DNA of 64,000 bases from Bifidobacterium pseudocatenulatum DSM 20438 = JCM 1200 = LMG 10505. Its GTDB lineage: Bacteria; Actinomycetota; Actinomycetes; Actinomycetales; Bifidobacteriaceae. The translations under genes and the position numbers were made by a program. The notes beneath the pieces were generated by a model. That model searched no databases. It saw only the letters and a program-made list of their open reading frames with translations, and had not been told where the DNA came from. The stretch is from assembly GCF_001025215.1 (NCBI RefSeq), contig NZ_AP012330.1:310001-374000 (forward strand), given 5' to 3'. Positions 1 through 9,485 of the stretch are shown here, one piece after another (positions within the stretch are counted from its first letter, which is position 1; each line of letters begins with the position of its first letter).

Positions 1-2
1 AC

Positions 3-497
3 ACGAAGATCACCGTTACCAACGATTTGGACGAGTATGCGCTCGCTTCGCTGCAGACCGCGCCGGTCGATTCGTATGGCGTGGGCACCATGCTCGTCAC
101 CGGATCGGGCGCTCCGACCTGTGCGATGGTGTACAAGCTGACTGAACGCGAGAATTCCGCTGGTGACATGCAGCCGGTGGCCAAGAAGTCGAAAGACAAG
201 GCCACGGTTCCGGGCCGCAAGCTCGCCTTCCGTTCGTACGAGTATGCGCTGGCCGACTGCGAACATGTGATTTCCGGCTCCGAAGAGCAGCTGGCCGCCT
301 ATCAGCCGGAAGAAGGCTGGAAGGATCTGCTGGTCGGCTACGTGAGCAACGGCGAAATCAACTCCGATTATCAGGGCCACGAAGCCATCGTCAACGCGCA
401 TAATTACCGCGCCCAGGCGCTGGCCGAACTGCCGATCGGCGCGCAAAGCCTCATGAAGGGCGACCCGGTAATCCCTACCGAAATCACCGTCCTTTGA
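3..497 (+). CDS. pncB: Nicotinate phosphoribosyltransferase, C-terminal part (5' end outside window)
   Basis: The reading frame is open from the first bases of the window and stops at 495-497, so only the last ~164 residues are present. It begins TKITVTNDLDEY and continues with APVDSYGVGTMLVTGSGAPTCAMVYKL, which matches the C-terminal part of the alpha/beta barrel of NAPRTase, where the phosphate-binding GVGT motif is followed by the conserved VYKL strand. The enzyme converts nicotinate, PRPP and ATP to nicotinate mononucleotide in NAD salvage. An ATG- or TTG-initiated start inside the window would be artificial. No U-rich terminator follows; instead an inverted repeat separates it from the next gene. 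Confidence 0.9.
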   Translation, partial: TKITVTNDLDEYALASLQTAPVDSYGVGTMLVTGSGAPTCAMVYKLTERENSAGDMQPVAKKSKDKATVPGRKLAFRSYEYALADCEHVISGSEEQLAAYQPEEGWKDLLVGYVSNGEINSDYQGHEAIVNAHNYRAQALAELPIGAQSLMKGDPVIPTEITVL

Positions 498-510
498 CTC
501 GTGCTACCAT

Positions 511-555
511 CATGCTGGTTGCGTACGGCAATCAATCTCGTAATCAACCAGCATG
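511..555 (+). repeat. Inverted repeat / hairpin between pncB and the first femABX gene
   Basis: CATGCTGGTTG (511-521) is perfectly complementary to CAACCAGCATG (545-555), with a 23-nt loop. There is no U-tract after it, so it is not a standard terminator. The right arm ends 15 bases before the ATG at 571 and directly abuts the purine-rich ribosome site (AAGGGG), so it could affect translation of the FemABX gene or protect an mRNA end. Confidence 0.6.
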
Positions 556-570
556 AAGGGGTAGGATTAC

Positions 571-1839
571 ATGCGAGCATTTTCTCTGGTTACGTTGAGT
601 CCGGAGGCGTTTGACGATTTTTCCGCACATCACGCGGACGGCAACTTTCAACAGACCTCTGCCGCAGGCCGTCTGCGTGCCGGCCAAGGGATCGAAGTGG
701 AATACCTTGGCGTTCAAGAAAACGGCACAATCGTTGCGGGAGCGCTGTTCGAAACGCATCGCAGCCGCCTTTCCACCTTCAGTGTGGTGCACGACGGCCC
801 CTTATGTGACTATCGCGATCGCGAATTGACCGAATATTTCATGACCCAACTCAAGCAGCACGCGAAGGCGAAAGGTTCCGCACAGATGGAAATCGTGCCG
901 GAAATGCCATACTGCCTGCATGACTCGCGTGGCGGCGAACTGCCAGCCGACCAAGGTGGTGCTCCTGCTGATGATGCCGTGGAAACGTTGAAAAACCTCG
1001 GCTTCATGCATGACGGCTTCACCATCGGCTACACTGCGGTGCCGCGCTGGCGTTACCTGAAAGACCTGACTGGCATTACCGACGAAAAGTCACTGCTCAA
1101 GTCGTATGACAAGCGCACACAGTGGAGCGTGAAACGTGCCGCATCCATGGGCGTGCATGTGCGCGAGCTAGGCGAAGACGAGCTGCAGGTGTTTGCCGAC
1201 ATCGAGCAGGCCACCGCCGAACGCCGTAATTTCGAATATCGCGGTGAAGCCTACTTCCGCAAGTTCAAGCAAGCTTACGGCAGTAAAGCCCACTTCATGG
1301 TGGCGCAGATTCACATCGGCGAATACATTGCCGACATGGAATCCAAGTGTGACGCCTTGCGGAAGAAGGTCGATGTGCTGCAGGCCAAGTACGACGAGCA
1401 TCCGACCACCAAAACGGAACGCCAGCTAGGGGAGGAGTCCCGAAACTTGGCGGCGGCGGAAAAACGTTTGACCGAGGCGGCCGAGTACGCCAAAGACGGT
1501 GACGTGCTTCCGGCGGCAGCATCCCTATTCGTGGAACACGCTCGTGAAACGGTGTATCTGTTCTCAGGCAGTGTGGAAAAGTACAAGCCGTTCTACGCTT
1601 CCGCGCTCATTCAACATGATGCCATGCTGCATTTGTGTGTGGAACGCGGTGTGACCCGCTACAACTTCTACGGCATCAACGGCGTGTTCGACGATCCGGA
1701 AGATGAGGGTCGTGGCGTACTCGAATTCAAGCAAGGCTTCAACGGGTACGTCGAGGAACTCATGGGCTCATTCGTGCTTCCCGTACGCCCGCTGACCTTC
1801 AAACTCAAGACCGCCCTCCGCGAACTCCTGCGCCACTAG
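571..1839 (+). CDS. FemABX-family peptidoglycan bridge aminoacyltransferase (copy 1)
   Basis: This 422-residue protein belongs to the FemA/FemB/MurM family, which uses aminoacyl-tRNA to add amino acids to the side chain of lipid II and so builds the peptidoglycan cross-bridge. Two GNAT-like lobes are recognisable: the first carries the FQQTSAAGRL and WRYLKDL segments, the second carries VYLFSGSVEKYKPFYASALIQHDAMLH and the YNFYGINGVFDDPEDEGRGVLEFKQGFNGY signature. Between about residues 250 and 305 there is a charged helical stretch typical of the family's tRNA-binding coiled-coil arm. The start at 571 has AAGGGGTAGG upstream. A related copy follows 160 bp downstream. The amino acid it adds cannot be read from sequence. 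Confidence 0.9.
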   Translation: MRAFSLVTLSPEAFDDFSAHHADGNFQQTSAAGRLRAGQGIEVEYLGVQENGTIVAGALFETHRSRLSTFSVVHDGPLCDYRDRELTEYFMTQLKQHAKAKGSAQMEIVPEMPYCLHDSRGGELPADQGGAPADDAVETLKNLGFMHDGFTIGYTAVPRWRYLKDLTGITDEKSLLKSYDKRTQWSVKRAASMGVHVRELGEDELQVFADIEQATAERRNFEYRGEAYFRKFKQAYGSKAHFMVAQIHIGEYIADMESKCDALRKKVDVLQAKYDEHPTTKTERQLGEESRNLAAAEKRLTEAAEYAKDGDVLPAAASLFVEHARETVYLFSGSVEKYKPFYASALIQHDAMLHLCVERGVTRYNFYGINGVFDDPEDEGRGVLEFKQGFNGYVEELMGSFVLPVRPLTFKLKTALRELLRH

Positions 1840-1999
1840 CTATTAGCTCACCTTCCGCTTGGAGGATTCTGGGTGGGGGCTTATAGGTGCGCGAGGGTTA
1901 TGTGAACGCTGTTGACGGCGACTGTAGGCCGGACTAGGTTATCGCTTTTGGTGAAAAGGGATTTTAGCCAGTTGGGATAGTGAAAGGTAGTTACGGATC

Positions 2000-3304
2000 G
2001 TGATGCGCGAAGTGAATGCGAGTGAGGAACAAGAGCAAGAATCGTCTGAATGGAATGTGCGCGAGCTGAGCGGTAGTGAGTTTGATGAGCTTTCCGCCGC
2101 GAGCAGATACGGCGGATTCCAGCAGACTTCCGAAATGGCGGCATTGGCTCAGTCCGACGGCATGCAAACGCAATACGTTGGATTGGTGGATTCGCACGAT
2201 GCTCCGGTGGCTGGCGCGTTGGTGGCTTTTTCGCAAGGGCGTTTCGGCGTGGAAGGCTCGTTATGGCTTGGCCCGTTGTGCAATGGGAATAACAGAGAGC
2301 AGATGACCGCGTTGACCGAAGGTTTGCGCGAGGCTGCCGAACGGGTTCACGCCATCAGCCTGACGTGCTGGCCCAACCAGGTGTATTGCGTTCGTGATTC
2401 GCAAGGCAAGGCCATGGCCGAACCCAATGATGAGATGGTGCGGGAGTACGAGCGGCTGGGTTGGAAGCATGCTGGCTTTACCCGTGGATACGATGCCCTG
2501 ATGAACCGTTGGAATTACGTCAAGGACTTGAGAGAGTTCTCGAACGCCGGCGAGCTGCTCGCTTCGTATGCGAAGAACACGCGTCGTAACGTCAAGATCG
2601 CGCGGAACAGCGGCGTGGAGGTTCGACGCCTGAATCGCAGTGAGCTGAACGTGTTCCACGATATTTGCGAGCTGAGTAGCGAACGCCAGCATTTCGCCAA
2701 CCGTAGCCTTGATTACTTCGAACGCGTATATGATGCGTTTGGAGACAAGGCCGAGTTCATGGTGGCGGAAGTGCATCTTGACCGCTATTTGCAATCCTGG
2801 GAGGAAAAGCTGGCGAAGTTCTCGAAAGACGTGGAACGCTGGGAGCGTTCGCTTGAGCATACGAAGTACCCGGATGATGTGCGCAAGAAGCTCGATACGG
2901 CTCAGAAGAATGTGGAGTCCGCACGTCGCCGCATTGAGGATGCGAACGAGCGCATCGCTCGTGATGGCGAGGTGGTGCCGGTCGCCGTAGGTCTGTTCAT
3001 GTGGCATGAACGCGAGCTGGTGTATTTCTCCAGCGGATCCGACGATCGTTACGCCAAGTTCTACGCGCCCACCGCCTTACAGCATGAGATGATGTCGCGT
3101 TGCTTGGAACGCGGAGTGACGCGGTACAACTTCTATGGCATTTCGGGAGTGTTCGACGATCCGGAAGACGATGGACGCGGCGTGCTCGAGTTCAAGCAGG
3201 GCTTCAACGGCTACGTTGAGGAACTGCCGGGCGAATTCACGCTTCCGGTGAGCAAGCTGCGCTACGGCGTGAGCGATTTGGCCCACAAACTCCTGCGCCA
3301 CTAG
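2000..3304 (+). CDS. FemABX-family peptidoglycan bridge aminoacyltransferase (copy 2)
   Basis: This is a 434-residue paralogue of the preceding gene, with the same FQQTSEMAAL, WNYVKDL, FMVAEVHLDRYLQSWEEK and YNFYGISGVFDDPEDDGRGVLEFKQGFNGY landmarks. The last ~80 residues are close to identical to copy 1, while the N-terminal lobe and the coiled-coil arm (about residues 265-320) have diverged. That pattern fits two enzymes of one bridge that add different residues or act at different positions. GTG at 2000 and ATG at 2003 are adjacent in-frame starts; the ribosome site GAAAGG lies about 12 nt upstream. The product acts at the inner face of the membrane on lipid II with charged tRNA as donor. 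Confidence 0.9.
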   Translation: MMREVNASEEQEQESSEWNVRELSGSEFDELSAASRYGGFQQTSEMAALAQSDGMQTQYVGLVDSHDAPVAGALVAFSQGRFGVEGSLWLGPLCNGNNREQMTALTEGLREAAERVHAISLTCWPNQVYCVRDSQGKAMAEPNDEMVREYERLGWKHAGFTRGYDALMNRWNYVKDLREFSNAGELLASYAKNTRRNVKIARNSGVEVRRLNRSELNVFHDICELSSERQHFANRSLDYFERVYDAFGDKAEFMVAEVHLDRYLQSWEEKLAKFSKDVERWERSLEHTKYPDDVRKKLDTAQKNVESARRRIEDANERIARDGEVVPVAVGLFMWHERELVYFSSGSDDRYAKFYAPTALQHEMMSRCLERGVTRYNFYGISGVFDDPEDDGRGVLEFKQGFNGYVEELPGEFTLPVSKLRYGVSDLAHKLLRH

Positions 3305-3342
3305 CTTTAGGGGGTTTCGGCCATGCTTGGCGCGACGCGGAT

Positions 3343-3371
3343 TTGCGTGGGGTGAGACTTTCTGGTACGCT
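3343..3371 (+). promoter_or_regulatory. Putative sigma70-type promoter of tRNA-Thr
   Basis: TTGCGT (3343-3348) and TACGCT (3366-3371) are separated by exactly 17 bases and lie 40 bases upstream of the tRNA-Thr 5' end. Both hexamers match 4 of 6 consensus positions. Confidence 0.5.
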
Positions 3372-3410
3372 TTGTGTCTTGTGCGCGGATGGCGTGTGCT
3401 TCCGGGCATT

Positions 3411-3486
3411 GCCACTTTAGCTCAGTCGGTAGAGCGGCTCACTCGTAATGAGCAGGTCGACAGTTCGATTCTGTCAAGTGGCTCCA
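3411..3486 (+). tRNA. tRNA-Thr (anticodon CGT)
   Basis: The acceptor arms GCCACTT and AAGTGGC pair, the anticodon stem GCTCA/TGAGC encloses CTCGTAA with anticodon CGT (reads ACG), and the T arm GACAG-TTCGATT-CTGTC is intact. The discriminator is T and CCA is encoded at 3484-3486. Confidence 0.95.
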
Positions 3487-3553
3487 GCGCCCTAGATGTG
3501 AAAGCATCTAGGGTTTCGCGTATCAGGAGCGTTTCGCCCCGATATGGCTACTT

Positions 3554-3634
3554 GCGCGAGTGGCGGAATTGGTAGACGCGCAGGATTTAGGTTCCTGTGT
3601 CTTTGACGTGTGGGTTCAAGTCCCATCTCGCGCA
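3554..3634 (+). tRNA. tRNA-Leu (anticodon TAG)
   Basis: The acceptor arms GCGCGAG and CTCGCGC pair. The anticodon stem CAGGA/TCCTG encloses TTTAGGT with anticodon TAG (reads CUA). A variable arm is present between anticodon and T arms, as expected for a class II tRNA. CCA is not encoded in the DNA. Confidence 0.93.
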
Positions 3635-3730
3635 CTTTCAGAAAACGGCGGAATTCCGCCAGTTCTTGGTCATTGTAGTCCACTCAATAAGCCTTTTTGA
3701 GAACATGTTGAAAACATTTTGCCCGTTTGC

Positions 3731-3926
3731 GTCCCAATTCTTCCACTGACTGGAGGATTTGGGACGTTGGGGAGCTCGTTTGCGGGTGGATTCTTCCACT
3801 GACTGGATAATTTGGGACGGTGGCAGGCTTATTTGCGGGTGAATTCTTCCAGCGGGTGGAGGAATTGGGACGCTGAGGGGCGCGTGAGCGGAGTGTTTCT
3901 TCCAGTGGGTGGAAGAAACAGGACGG
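3731..3926 (+). repeat. Tandem array of four 53-bp units, each carrying a short inverted repeat
   Basis: The core TTCTTCCA recurs with an exact 53-base period (arm starts at 3737, 3790, 3843 and 3896). In each unit it is followed by a 5-base loop and a TGGA-beginning right arm, then by GGGAC or AGGAC. Unit 1 folds as GTCCCAATTCTTCCA with TGGAGGATTTGGGAC (one mismatch, one G-U). Unit 3 forms 10 pairs, and unit 4 forms 10 perfect pairs (GTTTCTTCCA with TGGAAGAAAC). Unit 2 is decayed. Comparison of units 3 and 4 shows an A-T to T-A and an A-T to G-C exchange at opposite stem positions. This array accounts for most of the 377-base gap between tRNA-Leu and the AEC transporter gene. Confidence 0.85.
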
Positions 3927-4011
3927 TGATGGGTGGCTTGGTGGCAGGGGATGCTCCTAAGATGGCTTCGGGTAGGAAGAGAAAGAGATGATTAGGGATT
4001 AGGGGAGTGTC

Positions 4012-5019
4012 GTGTCTGCGCTGATTCAGCCTGTTGCGCTACTGCTGATTATTCTCGCCGGATACTTGTTCAAACGTGCCGGCCTGTTCGAAGATCGCGA
4101 TTACCGCATTATGCAGACCATTATTTTCAATCTGGTGCTGCCAGGCGCGATCGTCTATTCGTTTGCTACGAATCCGCATGATTCCAGCATGCTGTTGATT
4201 TCGCTGTTCGGCCTGATTGTTGCGTTCATTCCGCCGGTCGTGGTTTTCTTGACGTCCCGCCACCGACCGGTGCAGAACCGTGCGTTCATGATGTTGAATG
4301 GTTCCGGCTTCAACGTTGGCTGCTTCTGTTTCCCGGTGGTGCAGGCGTTTCTTGGCACGGGCGCGATCGTGCCCGCCGCCATGTTCGACATTGGCAATTG
4401 CGTAATGGTTGCCGCCGGTACGAATGTGATGACGCAAACGCTGCTGCACATCAAGCCTGGCATGCCGCTTACCGAACAGTATCAGGGCAATGCGCCCACG
4501 CTCCCGTATGTGAAGCCGAAAGACAAGGATGCCAAACGTCTTGCCCGCAAGGCGTTGGCCCGCAACGTGTTCAAGGGTTTCTTCGGTTCGGTTCCGTTCG
4601 ACACGTACTTGGTGATGATTATTCTCACGCTCGCTAACGTGAAGATTCCTGACATTATTGCCGCGCTCGTGCAGCCGCTTTCGAACGCGAATTCGTTCTG
4701 CGCAATGCTGATGGTGGGCATGCTTATGGATTTGCCATCTGGCAAGCAGGATGTGCTTCAGTTGTTGAAGGTGATTGGCTGGCGACTGCCGTTTGGTATT
4801 GCGTTTGCTACTGCGGCTTGGCTGCTGCTGCCGTTTGGCGCTGAGATTCGTGAGGCGGCTGCAATGTGTTGTTTGGCGCCGATTGCAGTGTTTTCCACGC
4901 TGTTTACCGACAAGGTGCTTGGTAATGCGAAGCTTGCTGGTTTTACGCTGTCGATTACTGCGATTATCAGTTTGCTGCTGATGACCGGCGCTCACTTCTT
5001 GTTCGTCGCGCTCGCATAA
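4012..5019 (+). CDS. AEC (auxin efflux carrier) family permease
   Basis: A 335-residue polytopic membrane protein of the AEC/malate permease family. About ten hydrophobic segments are visible, in two halves. The first half contains the YLFKRAGLFEDRDYRIMQTIIFNLVLPGAIVYSFA segment typical of the family. A hydrophilic loop around residues 155-195 separates it from the second half, which contains PLSNANSFCAMLMVGMLMDLPS. The family exports or imports small organic acids or amino acids, but the substrate is not predictable. The GTG start at 4012 has GGGGAG six bases upstream. It stands alone between the hairpin repeats and pgi; a second, diverged AEC gene lies near 12 kb. Confidence 0.85.
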   Translation: MSALIQPVALLLIILAGYLFKRAGLFEDRDYRIMQTIIFNLVLPGAIVYSFATNPHDSSMLLISLFGLIVAFIPPVVVFLTSRHRPVQNRAFMMLNGSGFNVGCFCFPVVQAFLGTGAIVPAAMFDIGNCVMVAAGTNVMTQTLLHIKPGMPLTEQYQGNAPTLPYVKPKDKDAKRLARKALARNVFKGFFGSVPFDTYLVMIILTLANVKIPDIIAALVQPLSNANSFCAMLMVGMLMDLPSGKQDVLQLLKVIGWRLPFGIAFATAAWLLLPFGAEIREAAAMCCLAPIAVFSTLFTDKVLGNAKLAGFTLSITAIISLLLMTGAHFLFVALA

Positions 5020-5433
5020 GAGCGGCAAGGAGATCTTTACCGGGTGCGGGAGATTGTTTGTGACCCCGCAGAGCACGAAGTCGTTGAATGCTTGCTTGCT
5101 GGTAGTTGCAGTGCCGTTTTCTTGTCGTTCACTGCATAATGCGATCGTTTCGTTTATTACATGTTTGGAAGTGTTACGAAGACTTGCACCGGAACCATGC
5201 ATACGATTTCAGTAATCGTCGAAAATGCGCATGTCGAAGACGGAAGGTTGTCGGAACCGCGCTATATTGCGAATCTTGGCGAATGTGTTAACTCAGGAAA
5301 TATTTTTGTGTTGTTCTGTCTTCTTTTGTGAGTATCTTGTGAGGTGAAGAGATACGGAATGCGACACGCGGAAATCCGCAGAGAAGCCGCAATCGCATCC
5401 GCTTCATAGTGATGATGAAAGGACCTATACACC
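5020..5433 (+). other. 414-bp intergenic region upstream of pgi
   Basis: No convincing gene, terminator hairpin or tRNA is seen here. Short open frames lack ribosome sites and family resemblance. The region is less GC-rich than the flanking genes, especially 5285-5345, and must carry the pgi promoter and leader, but I could not choose one -35/-10 pair over others. A ribosome site GAAAGGA (5418-5424) precedes the pgi start. Confidence 0.4.
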
Positions 5434-7131
<1,698 letters not shown>

Positions 7132-7157
7132 TTTCTCTAAGGATTAAATAGCCTTCG

Positions 7158-7192
7158 AAAGGGCTCTGCACGGGATGCAGAGCCCTTTTTGC
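7158..7192 (+). terminator. Rho-independent terminator after pgi
   Basis: AAGGGCTCTGCA and TGCAGAGCCCTT form a 12-bp perfect stem with a 5-base loop, followed by a T run. Confidence 0.92.
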
Positions 7193-7472
7193 TACCCCTG
7201 GCCATCTTCAAAAGGTCTGGCGGGTGAGGTATTTTTGAATATTGCTGTGCCGGGATTCAGGACGCCGCATAATCCTGATTCCCTTCGGGTCCAGCCGAGA
7301 ACAATCGCAAGATTGAACGGAATGTTGCACAAACGCAAGTTACCGTGATTTTCGGCGGATTGGCAATCCTTCGCAGGCAGACCTGCGGAGAACATACGAG
7401 GCAGAACGAAATTGAAAAATCGTGAAGCCCTTACCTGTGCGCTGATATGCGGCGGCGACTCGAGGAAACACA
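7193..7472 (+). other. Leader and promoter region of rplS
   Basis: The 280 bases between the pgi terminator and the rplS start hold no gene that I can support. They contain several short complementary stretches, such as CAGGCAGACCTGCGG around 7374-7388, and could include a ribosomal-protein leader, but I do not recognise a named leader motif. The ribosome site GAGGAAA lies just upstream of the ATG at 7473. Confidence 0.35.
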
Positions 7473-7838
7473 ATGGTTAACGCTATTGAGGCATTTGACG
7501 CCAAGCACATGAAGCCGGCCGAGGAAATCCCGGCATTCCGTCCGGGTGACACCGTTGAAGTCAACGTGAAGATCCAGGAAGGCAACAACTCCCGTATCCA
7601 GGCCTTCACCGGCGTTGTGATCGCTCGTCAGGGCGGCGGCGTCCGTGAGACCTTCGTTGTTCGTAAGATCAGCTTCGGCACCGGTGTGGAGCGTCGCTTC
7701 CCGCTGCACTCCCCGGTCATCGACTCCATCAAGGTGGTCCGCAAGGGCCGTGTGCGTCGCGCCAAGCTGTACTACCTGCGCAACCTGCGCGGTAAGGCCG
7801 CTCGTATCGTTGAGCGCCGCGACAACTCCGAGAAGTGA
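7473..7838 (+). CDS. rplS: 50S ribosomal protein L19
   Basis: A 121-residue ribosomal protein with the L19 core: [60 protein letters not shown], followed by the [24 protein letters not shown] signature. L19 sits at the 30S-50S interface. It stands as a single-gene unit between terminators; in many bacteria it is linked to trmD and rimM, but here only lepB and rnhB follow. Confidence 0.97.
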   Translation: MVNAIEAFDAKHMKPAEEIPAFRPGDTVEVNVKIQEGNNSRIQAFTGVVIARQGGGVRETFVVRKISFGTGVERRFPLHSPVIDSIKVVRKGRVRRAKLYYLRNLRGKAARIVERRDNSEK

Positions 7839-7866
7839 GTTTCAAACGCAAATAAAGCGTGAAATT

Positions 7867-7899
7867 GGCCCTCAGCCTCACGGCAGGAGGGCCTTTTTC
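7867..7899 (+). terminator. Rho-independent terminator after rplS
   Basis: GGCCCTC (7868-7874) pairs with GAGGGCC (7887-7893), followed immediately by TTTTTCT. Confidence 0.85.
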
Positions 7900-7912
7900 T
7901 ATTCTAGACCGC

Positions 7913-7918
7913 TATGAT
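7913..7918 (+). promoter_or_regulatory. Possible -10 box of the lepB-rnhB promoter
   Basis: TATGAT lies 40 bases before the lepB start and just after the rplS terminator. No good -35 hexamer is seen at 16-18 bases, so this is tentative. Confidence 0.35.
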
Positions 7919-7957
7919 AGGGGTCAGTGTGCAAACCGGACGATAAAGGAATCATGT

Positions 7958-8608
7958 ATGAGGCATGCCAAAGAAGAAAACAATAGCGGCGACAGCTTTG
8001 GCTTGCGCGACACCTTGGTCTGGTGCGGAATTCCTATTATTATCGTGCTGCTGATACGCATTTTCCTGCTCGGATTCTACGTGATTCCCTCCGGGTCCAT
8101 GATGAACACCATCGAACCAGGTGACCGCGTGATCACCTCGAAACTCACCCCGAAAGTCTTCGATCTGAAACGCGGCGACGTGGTGGTGTTCAAGGATCCC
8201 GACCACTGGCTGCGGCAGGAAGACAGCAGCAAACTCGGCGGTGACTACCTCATCAAACGGCTCATTGGATTGCCAGGAGACACCGTGGCATGCGAAGGGC
8301 CAGGTAAGCCGATCACCATCAATGGTGTGGCGATTGACGAAAGCGCATACATTCGCCCCGACGTGGATCCCAGCTCATTCGCGTTCAACGTGACCGTGAC
8401 CGAAGGACACGTGTTCGTTATGGGCGACAATCGCGCCAATTCCGCCGATTCGCGCTATCATCAGGGTGATTCCTCACATGGACTTGTGCCTATTTCCGAC
8501 GTAGTGGGTGTCGGACTCGCGAAATATTGGCCGTTGAACCGCATCGGCGGGCTCGATGCGCACCATGAAGTGTTTGCCGACGTTCCGGAAGGAGGCTCGG
8601 CGGCCTGA
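7958..8608 (+). CDS. lepB: Signal peptidase I
   Basis: A 216-residue membrane-bound serine protease that removes signal peptides from exported proteins. After a short acidic cytoplasmic N-terminus there is one membrane segment (about residues 20-40). It is followed by PSGSMMNTIEPGDRV with the nucleophilic Ser near residue 47, YLIKRLIGLPGDTV with the general-base Lys near residue 99, and MGDNRANSADSRYH (box E). The ATG at 7958 is preferred over upstream in-frame codons because AAGGA lies 7 bases before it and because it gives a normal N-terminus. It overlaps rnhB by one base (TGATG), so the two are translationally coupled. Confidence 0.95.
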   Translation: MRHAKEENNSGDSFGLRDTLVWCGIPIIIVLLIRIFLLGFYVIPSGSMMNTIEPGDRVITSKLTPKVFDLKRGDVVVFKDPDHWLRQEDSSKLGGDYLIKRLIGLPGDTVACEGPGKPITINGVAIDESAYIRPDVDPSSFAFNVTVTEGHVFVMGDNRANSADSRYHQGDSSHGLVPISDVVGVGLAKYWPLNRIGGLDAHHEVFADVPEGGSAA

Positions 8609-9357
8609 TGGCGGTTTCCGTAATTCCCACATTGGATTTGGAACGTGCTATTGCCGAACAAGGCTACGATGTGATCGTCGGCTTTGACGAAGTGGGGCGT
8701 GGATCTCTCGCAGGGCCGGTAATGGTTGGTGCGGCTGCGATTTGGGCGCGTGACTTAGACGGGCCGGCTGGAGCTTCGCAAGGAGGCTCGCAAGAATCTT
8801 CGCATCTGGAAGTGCCGAAAGGCGTGGCCGACTCCAAAATGCTGACCGAACACAAGCGCGAAGCCATCTTCGACGAACTCAAATCCTGGTGCGCATCTTG
8901 GGCGGTTGGCGCCGCCAGCAACAAGGAGATTGACGAGTGGGGCATTTCCCATGCACTCGGCGTAGCCGCGTTACGTGCGTTGGCACAGGCGGAGGCGAAG
9001 CTCGGCATTGACGGCAACGGCATGCTCTCCGGCAAACCGGTGAAGGTCGGCGCGATCCTCGACGGACCGAACGATTACATCACCAAGACGCTGAACACCT
9101 TCGACGCGCCCGAAGTGCCGGTGCCGGCGAACGTTACCACCAAAGTGAAAGGCGACCGGTATTGCGTCGCCGTGGCCGCTGCCGCGGTCATCGCCAAAGT
9201 CACCCGGGATCGGCTCATGGTCGAACTGGGAGCGCAACCCCAATATGAACCATATGAATGGGCCCACAACAAGGGTTACGGTTCGGCCGCACACCGTGAC
9301 GCCATCGCTGAATTCGGGCCCAGCGACCTGCACCGCCTGTCCTGGCACCTCGTCTGA
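8608..9357 (+). CDS. rnhB: Ribonuclease HII
   Basis: A 249-residue endonuclease that nicks DNA 5' to embedded ribonucleotides and degrades RNA-DNA hybrids. The VGFDEVGRGSLAGPVMVGA motif near residue 25 provides the first two acidic metal ligands. DSKMLTEHKRE, AILDGPNDY and AAVIAKVTRDRLM give the remaining active-site and substrate-binding segments, and the C-terminal NKGYGSAAHRDAI is typical of the family. Residues 50-70 (DLDGPAGASQGGSQESSHLE) are a small insertion. It starts inside the lepB stop codon. Confidence 0.95.
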   Translation: MAVSVIPTLDLERAIAEQGYDVIVGFDEVGRGSLAGPVMVGAAAIWARDLDGPAGASQGGSQESSHLEVPKGVADSKMLTEHKREAIFDELKSWCASWAVGAASNKEIDEWGISHALGVAALRALAQAEAKLGIDGNGMLSGKPVKVGAILDGPNDYITKTLNTFDAPEVPVPANVTTKVKGDRYCVAVAAAAVIAKVTRDRLMVELGAQPQYEPYEWAHNKGYGSAAHRDAIAEFGPSDLHRLSWHLV

Positions 9358-9369
9358 CATACGGCATCT

Positions 9370-9406
9370 CATCCGCAGTCCGCGATTACGCTAATCCTTG
9401 CGGATG
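9370..9406 (+). repeat. Nested palindrome between rnhB and the ABC transporter genes
   Basis: CATCCGCA (9370-9377) pairs with TGCGGATG (9399-9406), and inside it GATTA (9384-9388) pairs with TAATC (9392-9396). No U-tract follows. It lies 13 bases after rnhB and 80 bases before the ABC gene, so it may be an operator, an mRNA 3' end structure or a factor-dependent terminator. Confidence 0.55.
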
Positions 9407-9485
9407 ATGCATGCCGGAAGGAAACCTGTAAGTTCATCCCGCCGTCTGATGGCCGGGGCCAATCCGTTTCCGTACCGTAGGAAAC

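Noticed and set aside
3327..3575. 82-residue open frame overlapping tRNA-Thr
   Set aside because: It spans the tRNA and both of its flanks, has no ribosome site and no family resemblance.
3411..3634. Integration site of a mobile element at the tRNA-Thr/tRNA-Leu genes
   Set aside because: There is no integrase and no direct repeat of a tRNA 3' end downstream. The following genes are ordinary chromosomal genes.
3731..3926. CRISPR array
   Set aside because: The period is regular at 53 bases, but the presumed repeats differ between units and contain covarying hairpin arms, the segments between them resemble each other, only four units exist and no cas gene is near.
7193..7472. Known L19 leader RNA
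   Set aside because: I see short complementary stretches but could not match a described ribosomal-protein leader fold, so the region is listed only as a leader.
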